Below, in pieces: positions 1 through 6,652 of a stretch of DNA of 22,240 bases. The DNA is from SZUA-287 sp036397975 (lineage in GTDB: Bacteria; Bacteroidota; Ignavibacteria; UBA10030; UBA6906). The stretch is taken from assembly GCA_036397975.1 (NCBI GenBank), contig DASWHW010000058.1, forward strand, positions 1-22,240, in the 5' to 3' direction. The stretch's first letter is position 1, and each line of letters opens with the position of its first letter. The notes under the pieces are model-generated. The model saw only the letters and a program-made list of their open reading frames with translations, did not search any database and had not been told where the DNA came from. The translations under genes and the position numbers were made by a program.

Positions 1-858
1 AGAGATGTCTACTCCTACAGCTACACCCTGCCAATAGGGAATATCCAAAATAGAATGTCTTTCCTTCAACGGGTCGGCAATCAATCGAGTTGGTTGTTTA
101 TCCTCTCGACGTTGAAGCAACTTATACATCTTGTTGCCACTGAGAATTACAAAGAAATTTGACCCAACAAAGGCAATTGACTTGATCAAAAACAATCCAA
201 ACCCAGCATTTTGCGCCGTTCCACCAGGCTTTGATGTTGTCCCAGTGATCCCCGGAGTAAGTGCAAGCTGGATAGCTATTAGATCGCCATCAACTAAATG
301 TGATTGGCCAATCGCCTTCTTGAGTCCAATGCCGGTGTCTGCAACCCCAATAGAAATCTTATTACTCTTTGCAAAATATTGAGCACAAACTACTGCAACC
401 TTCTTGATTGAGTGCTCAAGCACATTTCGAATTAATTCACTGAAAATGTGTTGAATGGCATGTGCATGTTTTGGCTCTGCCTGCAGATGTAAAAGTGGCA
501 CTAAGTTCTTGAGAAAAGTATCAAGCTCATCTGAATCTGTTATTCTCTCCAATGGAATAATTCTTCCAGCAGGTTCATTTTCTTTGATTTCCTTCACCTT
601 TGGGTCTATTCCCAAAAACTTGAACAGGCCCATTCTCTTCAAATAGTGCCCCGAAGGAGCGACAATTTCTTCGCACGATATATCCTCTGGCTTCATAGAC
701 ATTCCCATTGCGGCAATCATTGCCAAAACAATAGGATGAATGGAAATCCACTTCGGATTGGCTGTGATTTGTAAGGAATTTGGCCCTTCCGGGTCTATTC
801 CTTCCAGAAATGTATTAATATTGCCCAAAAAGGCGCTATTTGGAATGTGGACTTTCAT
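1..858 (-). CDS. GHKL-type ATP-binding protein (histidine-kinase-like ATPase), 3' end beyond the window
   Basis: Reading the minus strand from the ATG at 858 gives 286 codons with no stop, continuing past position 1. The protein has a GHKL ATPase fold in its second half: an N-box ELIRNVLEHS (Glu141, Asn145), a G1 box ADTGIGL (174-179) and a G2 box GFGLFLI (219-225). There is no transmembrane segment and no phospho-acceptor His box, so it is not a classical sensor kinase. Residues 1-110, opening MKVHIPNSAFLGNI, are a separate N-terminal domain without a recognisable catalytic motif. From memory, proteins of this kind are often encoded next to a small STAS-like (DUF4325) protein; that gene would lie to the left, outside the window. 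Codon use is more AT-rich than in genes after 1570, suggesting an acquired module. No Shine-Dalgarno precedes the start, and a promoter ends about 8 bases before the ATG, so the mRNA may be leaderless. The ATPase fold is clear; the biological role is unknown. Confidence 0.82.
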   Translation of the reverse strand, partial: MKVHIPNSAFLGNINTFLEGIDPEGPNSLQITANPKWISIHPIVLAMIAAMGMSMKPEDISCEEIVAPSGHYLKRMGLFKFLGIDPKVKEIKENEPAGRIIPLERITDSDELDTFLKNLVPLLHLQAEPKHAHAIQHIFSELIRNVLEHSIKKVAVVCAQYFAKSNKISIGVADTGIGLKKAIGQSHLVDGDLIAIQLALTPGITGTTSKPGGTAQNAGFGLFLIKSIAFVGSNFFVILSGNKMYKLLQRREDKQPTRLIADPLKERHSILDIPYWQGVAVGVDIS

Positions 859-866
859 GCTTGGCA

Positions 867-895
867 AATATACCGGGAATCCAGGAAGAATGCAA
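867..895 (-). promoter_or_regulatory. Candidate promoter of the ATPase gene
   Basis: On the minus strand TTGCAT (895-890) and TATATT (872-867) are separated by exactly 17 bases. The ATG at 858 follows 8 bases after the -10 box, which places the transcription start at or next to the start codon. The degenerate operator-like sequence 871-887 fills the spacer. Confidence 0.45.
871..887. promoter_or_regulatory. Second, degenerate operator-like half-palindrome
   Basis: TACCGGGA (871-878) is identical to the core left half of the perfect palindrome, followed by a centre A and TCCAGGAA, which matches six of eight bases of the expected right half. Its centre (879) is 33 bp from the centre of the perfect site (912), about three helical turns. 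It sits between the -35 and -10 boxes of the ATPase promoter, so binding there should repress that gene. Confidence 0.45.
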
Positions 896-900
896 GCAAC

Positions 901-923
901 GTTTACCGGGATTCCCGGTAAAC
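901..923. repeat. Perfect 23-bp palindrome (operator-like)
   Basis: Arms GTTTACCGGGA (901-911) and TCCCGGTAAAC (913-923) are perfect inverted repeats around a single T at 912. The site lies between two divergent genes and upstream of both candidate promoters, the usual position for a dimeric regulator. It has no T-tract, so it is not a terminator. The regulator is unknown; the adjacent winged-helix protein is one candidate. Confidence 0.7.
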
Positions 924-948
924 CATGGCAAAATAGTCAATTAATGAC

Positions 949-977
949 TTGACAAACTTGACTTACTTGCTTATATT
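949..977 (+). promoter_or_regulatory. Promoter of the winged-helix gene
   Basis: TTGACA (949-954) and TATATT (972-977) are 17 bases apart, a near-consensus housekeeping promoter. It is followed by GGAGG (992-996) and the ATG at 1001. Confidence 0.65.
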
Positions 978-1000
978 GGGCGCAATAACATGGAGGTTAT

Positions 1001-1378
1001 ATGAATAGTGAACAAATAGAAGGCCTAAAGGCAAGGCTCGCGGTTCTTGACCAAGAGAGGGAAGCAATTCTAAACCTTCTCAAGATTTGGGGGGAAAACC
1101 CGCCGAATAGTACCGCTTCCGTTGTGGTACGTAGGGGTTCGACCCAATCCTTCACGATGAGCGGAAGGATCATTGATGCCACAATTGACCTGATCCATAA
1201 ACTTGGTAGACAAGCAAAGAACTCAGAGATTATGGAATATGTGAAGGAAAGACAGTTGCCACTTGGAAATACAGACAAGCCGGAACGAATGTTGGCTGCT
1301 ATTCTCGCAAATGAAGCCAAGAAAAAAGATGGAAGAATTAAGAGCGTGGCGCGTGGATTTTGGGAGATTAGGCAATAA
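1001..1378 (+). CDS. Small coiled-coil / winged-helix protein
   Basis: A 125-residue protein with no firmly recognised family. Residues 3-30 have heptad-like spacing of Leu and Ile with many charged residues, suggesting a short coiled coil for dimerisation. Residues 52-125, from GRIIDATIDLIHKLGRQAKNS to the C-terminal SVARGFWEI, look like a winged helix: helix, a short turn, a helix with NSEIMEYVKE, a third helix, and a final strand ending in a Phe-Trp. This resembles HARE-HTH/restriction-associated winged-helix modules, which is an inference from pattern only. The start is well supported by GGAGG four bases upstream and a near-consensus promoter. It is divergent from the GHKL ATPase and shares its operator region, so it may be a regulator or partner of that gene. 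It has the same AT-rich character as the ATPase gene. Confidence 0.7.
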   Translation: MNSEQIEGLKARLAVLDQEREAILNLLKIWGENPPNSTASVVVRRGSTQSFTMSGRIIDATIDLIHKLGRQAKNSEIMEYVKERQLPLGNTDKPERMLAAILANEAKKKDGRIKSVARGFWEIRQ

Positions 1379-1569
1379 AAAGGGGCTCACTAAGAGACGT
1401 GGAATGATCTGCTTAAGTGGAAGGTTCAGAAGCAGGCGGCGTGAATCAAATTAGGACAAAAAAATATATTGCGGACAGTACTTGTAATTTCCATCCCTTT
1501 CCCTTCTTCTTTCTCTTTTGTATCATGAACCACTTACCACAGTAGCATCACTCACATCCGACGAAAAGC

Positions 1570-2472
1570 ATGTCAGGACCTCTTCACGCAGCGCTTGAAA
1601 AACACTCTCCGCTCATTCTCGATGGGGCGATGGGGACGGAACTGCAGCGCCGCGGGGTGGATACGGGTCTGCCTCTCTGGTCCGCCAACGCCCTTCTTGT
1701 GCATCCTGAAATCGTGCAGCAGATTCACGCCGACTACATCGACGCCGGGGCGCACATTATTACCGCCAACACCTTCAGAACCACCCGCCGGACGATGAGG
1801 AGGGGTAATTTACCGGATCGCTCTCAACCGTTAACGCGGATGGCGCTCGAAGTCGCCCACAAAGCTCGCGACTCCCGGCCCGATCATGATGTTCTCATCG
1901 CGGGCTCCGTTGCTCCGCTCGAGGATTGCTATCGTCCCGATCTTGTTCCCGGAGAAAATGAGTTACAAGACGAACACGGCGAATTGGCGGAACGCCTTGC
2001 GGCGGGCCGCGCGGACTTTATTCTCGCCGAGACCATGGGAACGATTCGAGAAGCGAAGGCTGCATGCACCGCTGCAATCTCGACGGGTAAAGAAGTGGTG
2101 GTCAGTTTCATCTGTAACACCGCCGGAGCGCTGTATAGCGGTGAGTCGCTTCGGGACGCTGTTATCGAAATCTCAAAGCTCCAACCGGCAGGAATTTCCC
2201 TCAATTGCGTTTCTCCGCGTTATCTTCATTCACCCCTGACAATTCTCCTGGATGGCGTGCGTTCACAGAAAAATCTCCTCATTGGTGTGTATGGAAATAT
2301 CGGACTGCCGGAAAGCGAGAAGACCGGATGGGAGTTCACCCGTGACGTTTCGGAAAAGGAATATGAAACGACTGCCCGGGAATGGATTCGAGCGGGTGCC
2401 ACGATGATCGGTGGGTGTTGCGGTACCACCCCCGATTACATTCGGGCACTAGCAGGTATCGCGGTCCAATGA
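1570..2472 (+). CDS. Homocysteine S-methyltransferase family protein
   Basis: This 300-residue protein belongs to the pterin-independent homocysteine S-methyltransferase family (MmuM-like), which moves a methyl group from donors such as S-methylmethionine to homocysteine to make methionine. Visible signatures are the N-terminal DGAMGTELQRRG (18-29), GAHIITANTFR (60-70), and the zinc ligands Cys213 (SLNCVSP) and Cys283/Cys284 (IGGCCGTTP). Length matches the stand-alone family and there is no cobalamin or folate domain as in MetH. The start codon has only a weak upstream site (GACGAAAAGC). GC content rises sharply here compared with the module to the left. The last codons overlap the next start as ATGA (2469-2472). 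The methyl donor cannot be told from sequence; other family members act on betaine or selenohomocysteine. Confidence 0.88.
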   Translation: MSGPLHAALEKHSPLILDGAMGTELQRRGVDTGLPLWSANALLVHPEIVQQIHADYIDAGAHIITANTFRTTRRTMRRGNLPDRSQPLTRMALEVAHKARDSRPDHDVLIAGSVAPLEDCYRPDLVPGENELQDEHGELAERLAAGRADFILAETMGTIREAKAACTAAISTGKEVVVSFICNTAGALYSGESLRDAVIEISKLQPAGISLNCVSPRYLHSPLTILLDGVRSQKNLLIGVYGNIGLPESEKTGWEFTRDVSEKEYETTAREWIRAGATMIGGCCGTTPDYIRALAGIAVQ

Positions 2473-3506
2473 CGCGACACAAATTTCATAAAGAACTGTT
2501 CACCTACAGGGGCGGAGGCGAGCTTCCCAGCATCGTTGTTGCCGAGAACGAAAACCTGCAATCCAAGTTCGTCGTACAGAAAGTTCTGGAGTTGCGGGAA
2601 CAGGGAATTCCTCTTCAGGATATGGCAGTGCTGTTTCGATCGAGCTATCTCTCGTTCGATCTTGAGATAGAATTGAATAAAGCGAATATCCCGTTTGTAA
2701 AGTTTGGCGGATTTAAGTTCATCGAAACCGCACACGTGAAAGACCTTGTCGCCTACCTCCGGGTGATCGAGAATCCACGCGACGCGGTTGCCTGGAATCG
2801 GATTCTTCTCCTGGCCGACGGCGTTGGCCCGCGGACAGCGGAAAAGGTCATCAAAGATGTTCTTGCACGGAAGCCCGGATCAACATCGGGAGGAACATCA
2901 ACAACTCTCCCCTCTGTCTGGTCGCATTTTGATCAGTATGGGGAGCCGGTGCGCAATTTGTTTGACACCCTCAAAGGAATCAGCCCATCCCATATTCTGC
3001 CGGCAGATAAAGTCGCACAGCTACTGAATTACTACCAGCCAATCTTTACGAAACGCTACGACGACTACAACAAACGAAGAAAAGACCTTGAGATGTTTCA
3101 GCAGATTTGTGAACGGTACAGAGAAGTCGGGACGCTTCTGGCAGACCTTGCACTGGAACCGACAACGGAAAGCGTTGCGGACATCACTGCACCGGGAACG
3201 GATGATGAGAAGCTGATCCTCTCCACTATTCACAGCGCCAAAGGACTGGAATGGAACTCGGTTTTTGTCTTGTATGCGCTTGATGGAAGGTTTCCGGTAA
3301 CCCGCGCAGCCATGGACGATGACCAGATGGAAGAGGAGCGGCGGCTTATGTACGTTGCCTGCACAAGAGCAAAAGAGCATCTCTACATTACCTATCCCAT
3401 CAACGTCTATGATAGAGAGTCCGGACTGGTCCTCTCCAAGCCCTCCCGTTTTATTGCGGGCCTGCCGGAAGAGCTCCTCGATACGTGGGTTATTGACGAA
3501 GAATAA
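2469..3506 (+). CDS. C-terminal half of a UvrD/PcrA-type superfamily 1 helicase
   Basis: The 345-residue product matches only the second half of UvrD/PcrA/Rep helicases. It opens at the stretch that normally follows the QNYRS motif (KELFTYRGGGELPSIVVAEN), then has domain 2 with VLELREQGIPLQDMAVLFRS, the GVGPRTAEKVI helix-hairpin-like segment, motif V STIHSAKGLEW and motif VI EEERRLMYVACTRAKEHLYI. The Walker A motif, the DEXX box and motif III, normally in the first 290 or so residues, are absent. No N-terminal remnant is seen upstream because the methyltransferase is complete up to the ATGA overlap. As encoded it cannot bind or hydrolyse ATP alone. It may be the product of a deletion, an assembly join, or a domain kept for another purpose. 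The reading frame is intact with no stops. In-frame codons upstream to 2382 read out-of-frame methyltransferase and are not part of it. Confidence 0.82.
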   Translation: MTRHKFHKELFTYRGGGELPSIVVAENENLQSKFVVQKVLELREQGIPLQDMAVLFRSSYLSFDLEIELNKANIPFVKFGGFKFIETAHVKDLVAYLRVIENPRDAVAWNRILLLADGVGPRTAEKVIKDVLARKPGSTSGGTSTTLPSVWSHFDQYGEPVRNLFDTLKGISPSHILPADKVAQLLNYYQPIFTKRYDDYNKRRKDLEMFQQICERYREVGTLLADLALEPTTESVADITAPGTDDEKLILSTIHSAKGLEWNSVFVLYALDGRFPVTRAAMDDDQMEEERRLMYVACTRAKEHLYITYPINVYDRESGLVLSKPSRFIAGLPEELLDTWVIDEE

Positions 3507-3573
3507 GAATCAGTTTGTGGTTCATAGTGCTTTGTGAGGAGGAGAAGACCTCCACACGGAAAGCTGCTAAAGG

Positions 3574-4032
3574 TTACTGCTGGGGCGTGATCGTTGGGAT
3601 GAGCGTCATGTCAAAGGCATCAAGATGTCCATGACCAATTCGACGAATGTCGGCGCGAGCCTGGTCTATCCCATTGAGAAGGAGTTGCACTTCAACCTGG
3701 AGGAACGTGTTCGGACAGAGCCGAAGTTTCTTTTCGGCTTTGTCAAAATTCTTCGACATTCCACCGGAACGTTTTTCTGTTAAGAGATGGTATGCGGCAG
3801 CTAGTTGAATAATGCCCTGGAAGAAAATGCGACTTTTCTCGGGCCGTTGTTTCCAGACCTCTTCCCACGCTTCATGAGCATGCCAAAATTTGCGTGCGTT
3901 AAAGAGATTCCATCCATCCAAATACATGTTCCGCTGTTCCACCGAAAGGACAGGTTCCTCGATCTCTGACGGATCGATTTCTTCGGCAGGAGTTTTTGAA
4001 TAGAACCTACTTTTTTCCCGTGACCCGCTCAT
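3574..4032 (-). CDS. DUF309 family protein
   Basis: A 152-residue protein of the DUF309 family, whose function is not established. The hallmark helical segments are present: LFNARKFWHAHEAWEEVWK with the conserved His and two Glu residues, then IFFQGIIQLAAAYHLL and a following Lys-rich helix. The conserved polar residues in the helices suggest a metal or ligand site, but this is not proven. I chose the ATG at 4032 (preceded by ACAGG) over the in-frame TTG at 4056, which has no better ribosome site. The first 26 bases overlap the end of the upstream dehydrogenase, so the two genes are probably co-transcribed and translationally coupled. The first 30 or so residues are charged and lie outside the family core. 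Confidence 0.83.
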   Translation of the reverse strand: MSGSREKSRFYSKTPAEEIDPSEIEEPVLSVEQRNMYLDGWNLFNARKFWHAHEAWEEVWKQRPEKSRIFFQGIIQLAAAYHLLTEKRSGGMSKNFDKAEKKLRLCPNTFLQVEVQLLLNGIDQARADIRRIGHGHLDAFDMTLIPTITPQQ

Positions 4033-4879
4033 AGACCTGTCTTTCCCCAAGAACAATCGGCAACTGTTGCTGCTCCGCCTTCATCCTGTCTTGCGCGGTA
4101 AGCAATGCAAACTCCTTGGAGCCTTTGTGAGTGTATACTTCCGGCACTGGGTGGAGAATTGAATTGACAATCGCCTGAGCAATTTCATCAGGGGTTTTGA
4201 CCCCTTCAATCGCCGGGAGGGCAATTCTTCTTTCTTCAGCAATCTTTTTAACGATCGGCCCGGATTGAGAAAAGAGCGGCATCATGGCTCCACCTTCCGT
4301 CACCAATGCCCACTCCGTCAACACCCCCGCGGGACAGACGACGCTCGCATGAATGCCGGTTTCCATCAATTCCTGCCGCAATGCATGCGTGAATCCGACA
4401 CAGGCATGTTTTGCAGCGACATAGGCGCTATTGAACGGGTAGCCCACTTTGCCCGCCATGCTTGCAATGTTGATGATATGCCCGCTGTTTTGCTTTTTCA
4501 TGTACTTCAGCGCTGGGCGTGTTGTATACCAGAGAGAGAAGACATTAACCTCAAACATGCTTTGAATAACCTGGTCCGTGGTGTCCTCCACACTGCCCAG
4601 ATGCCCACGACCAGCATTGTTAACAAGGATGTCGATCCTGCCGAACTCCTGCACCGCATAGTGAATCAATTCTTCTGCATCCTCACGAACGGATACATCA
4701 CACTTCACCCCTACAACCTTGCCTTCCTCTTTCCTGATCCTGGCTTCGATGTCATCCAATTTGTTTTTCCGCCGAGCCGCAAGGACAACGGTAGCACCCC
4801 GACTGGCAAGAAGTTGAGCCAGCGATGCGCCAATACCCGATGAGGCACCCGTGATGACAGCAACTTTGTTTTTCAACAT
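4007..4879 (-). CDS. Short-chain dehydrogenase/reductase (SDR)
   Basis: A 290-residue classical SDR, an NAD(P)-dependent oxidoreductase. The cofactor motif TGASSGIG is at 10-17, NNAG at 87-90, and the catalytic set Ser140, Tyr153 and Lys157 lies in the stretch NIASMAGKVGYPFNSAYVAAK. AARRKNKL after the second strand, with two arginines and no acidic residue at the strand end, favours NADP(H). The substrate cannot be assigned. The C-terminal 100 residues, with TPDEIAQAIVNSILHP, resemble SDRs annotated as general oxidoreductases in this bacterial group. It is the first gene of a two-gene minus-strand unit with the overlapping DUF309 gene. A 300-base spacer separates it from the divergent TPR gene. 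Confidence 0.9.
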   Translation of the reverse strand: MLKNKVAVITGASSGIGASLAQLLASRGATVVLAARRKNKLDDIEARIRKEEGKVVGVKCDVSVREDAEELIHYAVQEFGRIDILVNNAGRGHLGSVEDTTDQVIQSMFEVNVFSLWYTTRPALKYMKKQNSGHIINIASMAGKVGYPFNSAYVAAKHACVGFTHALRQELMETGIHASVVCPAGVLTEWALVTEGGAMMPLFSQSGPIVKKIAEERRIALPAIEGVKTPDEIAQAIVNSILHPVPEVYTHKGSKEFALLTAQDRMKAEQQQLPIVLGERQVYERVTGKK

Positions 4880-5179
4880 GAATTCGTCCTTTGCTTGGCT
4901 TTGTACGCTGACCTGATTTTATTGGGGCGCAAGATCTGCGAATTGACTGATTTTATGGTAAAGAAGTTTGGGGCGAACCTCAATTCTGCCGCGCAACCGA
5001 TGTTGGTATCTTCACAGCGAAGAATCATCGGTATCGGAAAAAAGTGTGTGTACTATGTCTTCCCTCTCTTGACTTGACTCACGAATCGTACTATCTTCCA
5101 CCGTGAAAAGGACCACTGAGATCACATAGCCCGGTCCGCGTCATGAACTCAATTCCCATCGGGGGAAAGGAATTGTAAA
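4880..5179. other. Divergent intergenic region between the SDR and TPR genes
   Basis: This 300-base stretch lies between divergently transcribed genes. I find one good promoter toward the TPR gene (5069-5097) but no convincing promoter toward the dehydrogenase. No repeat, tRNA or long hairpin stands out, and a short frame at 4895-5077 lacks a ribosome site or recognisable protein features. Confidence 0.5.
5069..5097 (+). promoter_or_regulatory. Promoter of the TPR-protein gene
   Basis: TTGACT (5069-5074) and TATCTT (5092-5097) are 17 bases apart. The TATCTT -10 box is the same as in the tRNA-Leu promoter at 13338-13366. The gene starts at 5180 after an AAAGGA ribosome site (5166-5171). Confidence 0.55.
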
Positions 5180-5863
5180 ATGTTGTTTAGACCCAAATCC
5201 AATAAGCGCTTCACCGACGCGGAGAGCTTTCACCAGCCCGTTGCACCCATCGCAAACAAGGCATCCGAGGTCATCCGCAATGCGGAGAGGCTGATCCAGG
5301 GACGGGAGTACGACAAAGCCCTGGAGAAATTAGACGCTGCTCAGAAGCTCGATCCGCAGAACCAGTATATCATGGCGATTATCGATCGCATTCACGTCCT
5401 TCAAAAAAATCCGAACGCGTTTGTGGTCCCCGTAGAACTTTCCGGCGAGGAAAGAGCGCAACTCCGGACATTGACTGATTCTGCCAAACGATCAATGAAA
5501 AAGGGAAATGTGCAGGATGCGTTTGATTCCCTTATGGACGCGTATCTTATCGATCCTGTAAATCCAGCAGTCCTCGCGCTTGAGGAAACAGTTATACCGG
5601 CATGGGAGAAAAGCAGAGTGAAATCGGGAAAGAGCCTGAACGCAACCGAGATGATGGGTGCCTTCTCAAAACTGGATAGCGTGGATTCTGACATGTCCGC
5701 ACCAGCAATAAATATTTACAGCCTCCATGACTCATTAAAGTCCGTACCCGGCAGCCCTGACGAACATCTTCCCTCCATCGAGAAACAAAAACAGCAGGAA
5801 GAAGCTGAGCGATTCCGGCGGGAGCTTTCCTTGTGGCGTCGCGTGAATCGAACGGGGCTCTAA
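5180..5863 (+). CDS. TPR-repeat protein
   Basis: A 227-residue, probably cytoplasmic protein with no signal peptide or membrane segment. Residues 30-75 form a TPR-like helix pair (NAERLIQGREYDKALEKLDA then QKLDPQNQYIMAIIDRIHVL), and residues 90-140 a second (DSAKRSMKKGNVQDAFDSLM then AYLIDPVNPAVLALEE). The C-terminus is rich in Glu, Gln and Arg. TPR pairs are protein-protein docking modules, so the partner defines the role and it is not visible here. AAAGGA eight bases upstream supports the ATG. The gene faces the shorter TPR gene at 5873-6277, with only 9 bases between the stop codons, and the two share the pattern DxALExxxxAxxxDPxNQY, indicating paralogy. Confidence 0.72.
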   Translation: MLFRPKSNKRFTDAESFHQPVAPIANKASEVIRNAERLIQGREYDKALEKLDAAQKLDPQNQYIMAIIDRIHVLQKNPNAFVVPVELSGEERAQLRTLTDSAKRSMKKGNVQDAFDSLMDAYLIDPVNPAVLALEETVIPAWEKSRVKSGKSLNATEMMGAFSKLDSVDSDMSAPAINIYSLHDSLKSVPGSPDEHLPSIEKQKQQEEAERFRRELSLWRRVNRTGL

Positions 5864-5872
5864 GCAACCCTC

Positions 5873-6277
5873 TTATTTACTCCCTCCTCCAATGAGGGCC
5901 TCAATGATCCGGCTTTTTAATCTCTCCGCAGCCGGGTCATTTGGGTGTTGCGCCAGGTGATCGACGAGCGCATCGAGAGCCTTATCAAACAAACCCTCTT
6001 CATAAAAAGAAACAGACCGCCTTAAGTCCTCCCTGTCAGAATCTTCAATCAATGGTTTCATAAGCTGGCGAATCCGCTCAAGGTATGCCGCGCAATACTG
6101 ATTGGAGGGATCCCTTCGTTTTGCTGATTCGACGGCTTCCAGAGCTCCGTCCAGATTTCCTTTCTGTATCATCGAATCGGCCAGCTTCAGGTACATTGAG
6201 CTGACCTGGCGTTGAAGCGCCAGCCTTCCCTGTGTCGAATGCATCCGATATTGCGATTGTTCTCGTACTCCGTTCAT
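5873..6277 (-). CDS. Small TPR-repeat protein, paralogue of the facing gene
   Basis: A 134-residue soluble protein. Residues 32-70 (LADSMIQKGNLDGALEAVES then AKRRDPSNQYCAAYLERIRQL) and 80-125 (SVSFYEEGLFDKALDALVDH then LAQHPNDPAAERLKSRI) are two TPR-like helix pairs. I chose the ATG at 6277 over an in-frame GTG at 6289 because GGAG (6287-6284) sits six bases before the ATG and would lie inside the coding region otherwise. Its repeats align with those of the convergent 5180-5863 gene, which suggests an inverted duplication. No function can be assigned. Confidence 0.7.
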   Translation of the reverse strand: MNGVREQSQYRMHSTQGRLALQRQVSSMYLKLADSMIQKGNLDGALEAVESAKRRDPSNQYCAAYLERIRQLMKPLIEDSDREDLRRSVSFYEEGLFDKALDALVDHLAQHPNDPAAERLKSRIIEALIGGGSK

Positions 6278-6472
6278 CCTCTTCTCCACAAAGTGTGTGT
6301 TCGATTTTTCTCACTTCGATATGCCAAACAACATGCCGGGGGCAAAAACGTTCAATCTGTGCTCATTCACTACAACTTGTAATGTCTCTTATGAGTGATA
6401 CATGAACAACCCCGCAGTCGAAGAGACTCTTCCCGCAGAGTTTGCGTTTACGAAGAACTGTTCATCGCGGGT

Positions 6473-6498
6473 CGCGCGAAAAAACTTTGCTTCGCGCG
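6473..6498 (+). promoter_or_regulatory. Leader hairpin 1 upstream of kgd
   Basis: CGCGCGAA (6473-6480) pairs perfectly with TTCGCGCG (6491-6498) around a 10-base loop. There is no following T-tract, so a simple terminator is unlikely. Role unknown. Confidence 0.4.
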
Positions 6499-6574
6499 TG
6501 ATGCCTCACACAAGAATTGCTGTCACCGATGAGTCACCTTGCAGTGAGATGCAGCAGAATGTTGAAAGTGGAAT

Positions 6575-6628
6575 GGTACCTGTCCTTTTGTTATCTTTTG
6601 CACCAGCGGCGACAAAAAAGGACGTACC
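6575..6628 (+). promoter_or_regulatory. Leader hairpin 2 upstream of kgd
   Basis: GGTAC plus GTCCTTTT (6575-6589, with a two-base bulge at 6580-6581) pairs with AAAAGGAC plus GTACC (6616-6628): 13 base pairs around a loop of about 26 bases. It ends 24 bases before the kgd ATG, close enough to affect ribosome access. Confidence 0.4.
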
Positions 6629-6652
6629 AGAGGCAACGACGAATTAGTAACC

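Larger units (their letters stand above)
6278..6652. other. Long divergent intergenic and leader region before kgd
   Basis: These 375 bases separate the small TPR gene from the oxoglutarate dehydrogenase gene. They hold two hairpins (6473-6498 and 6575-6628) and an 81-codon open frame (6402-6647) that lacks a ribosome site and resembles no known protein. A weak promoter-like pair TTGTAA (6377-6382) and TACATG (6399-6404) has a 16-base spacer. The kgd start itself has no clear Shine-Dalgarno. Confidence 0.5.

Noticed and set aside
131..952. Short plus-strand open frames at the left end
   Set aside because: They are antisense to the GHKL ATPase gene, whose motifs and continuous 286-codon frame are clear.
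1494..1519. 26-base pure pyrimidine run upstream of the methyltransferase gene
   Set aside because: Could form unusual DNA structure, but it is short and without mirror symmetry or other support.
3538..3553. GGAGG/CCTCC hairpin between the convergent helicase and DUF309 genes
   Set aside because: Only five pairs and no T-tract on either strand, too weak to call a terminator.
6402..6647. 81-codon open frame in the leader of kgd
   Set aside because: No ribosome site, no recognisable protein features, and it spans both hairpins; kept only as a note in the leader region.
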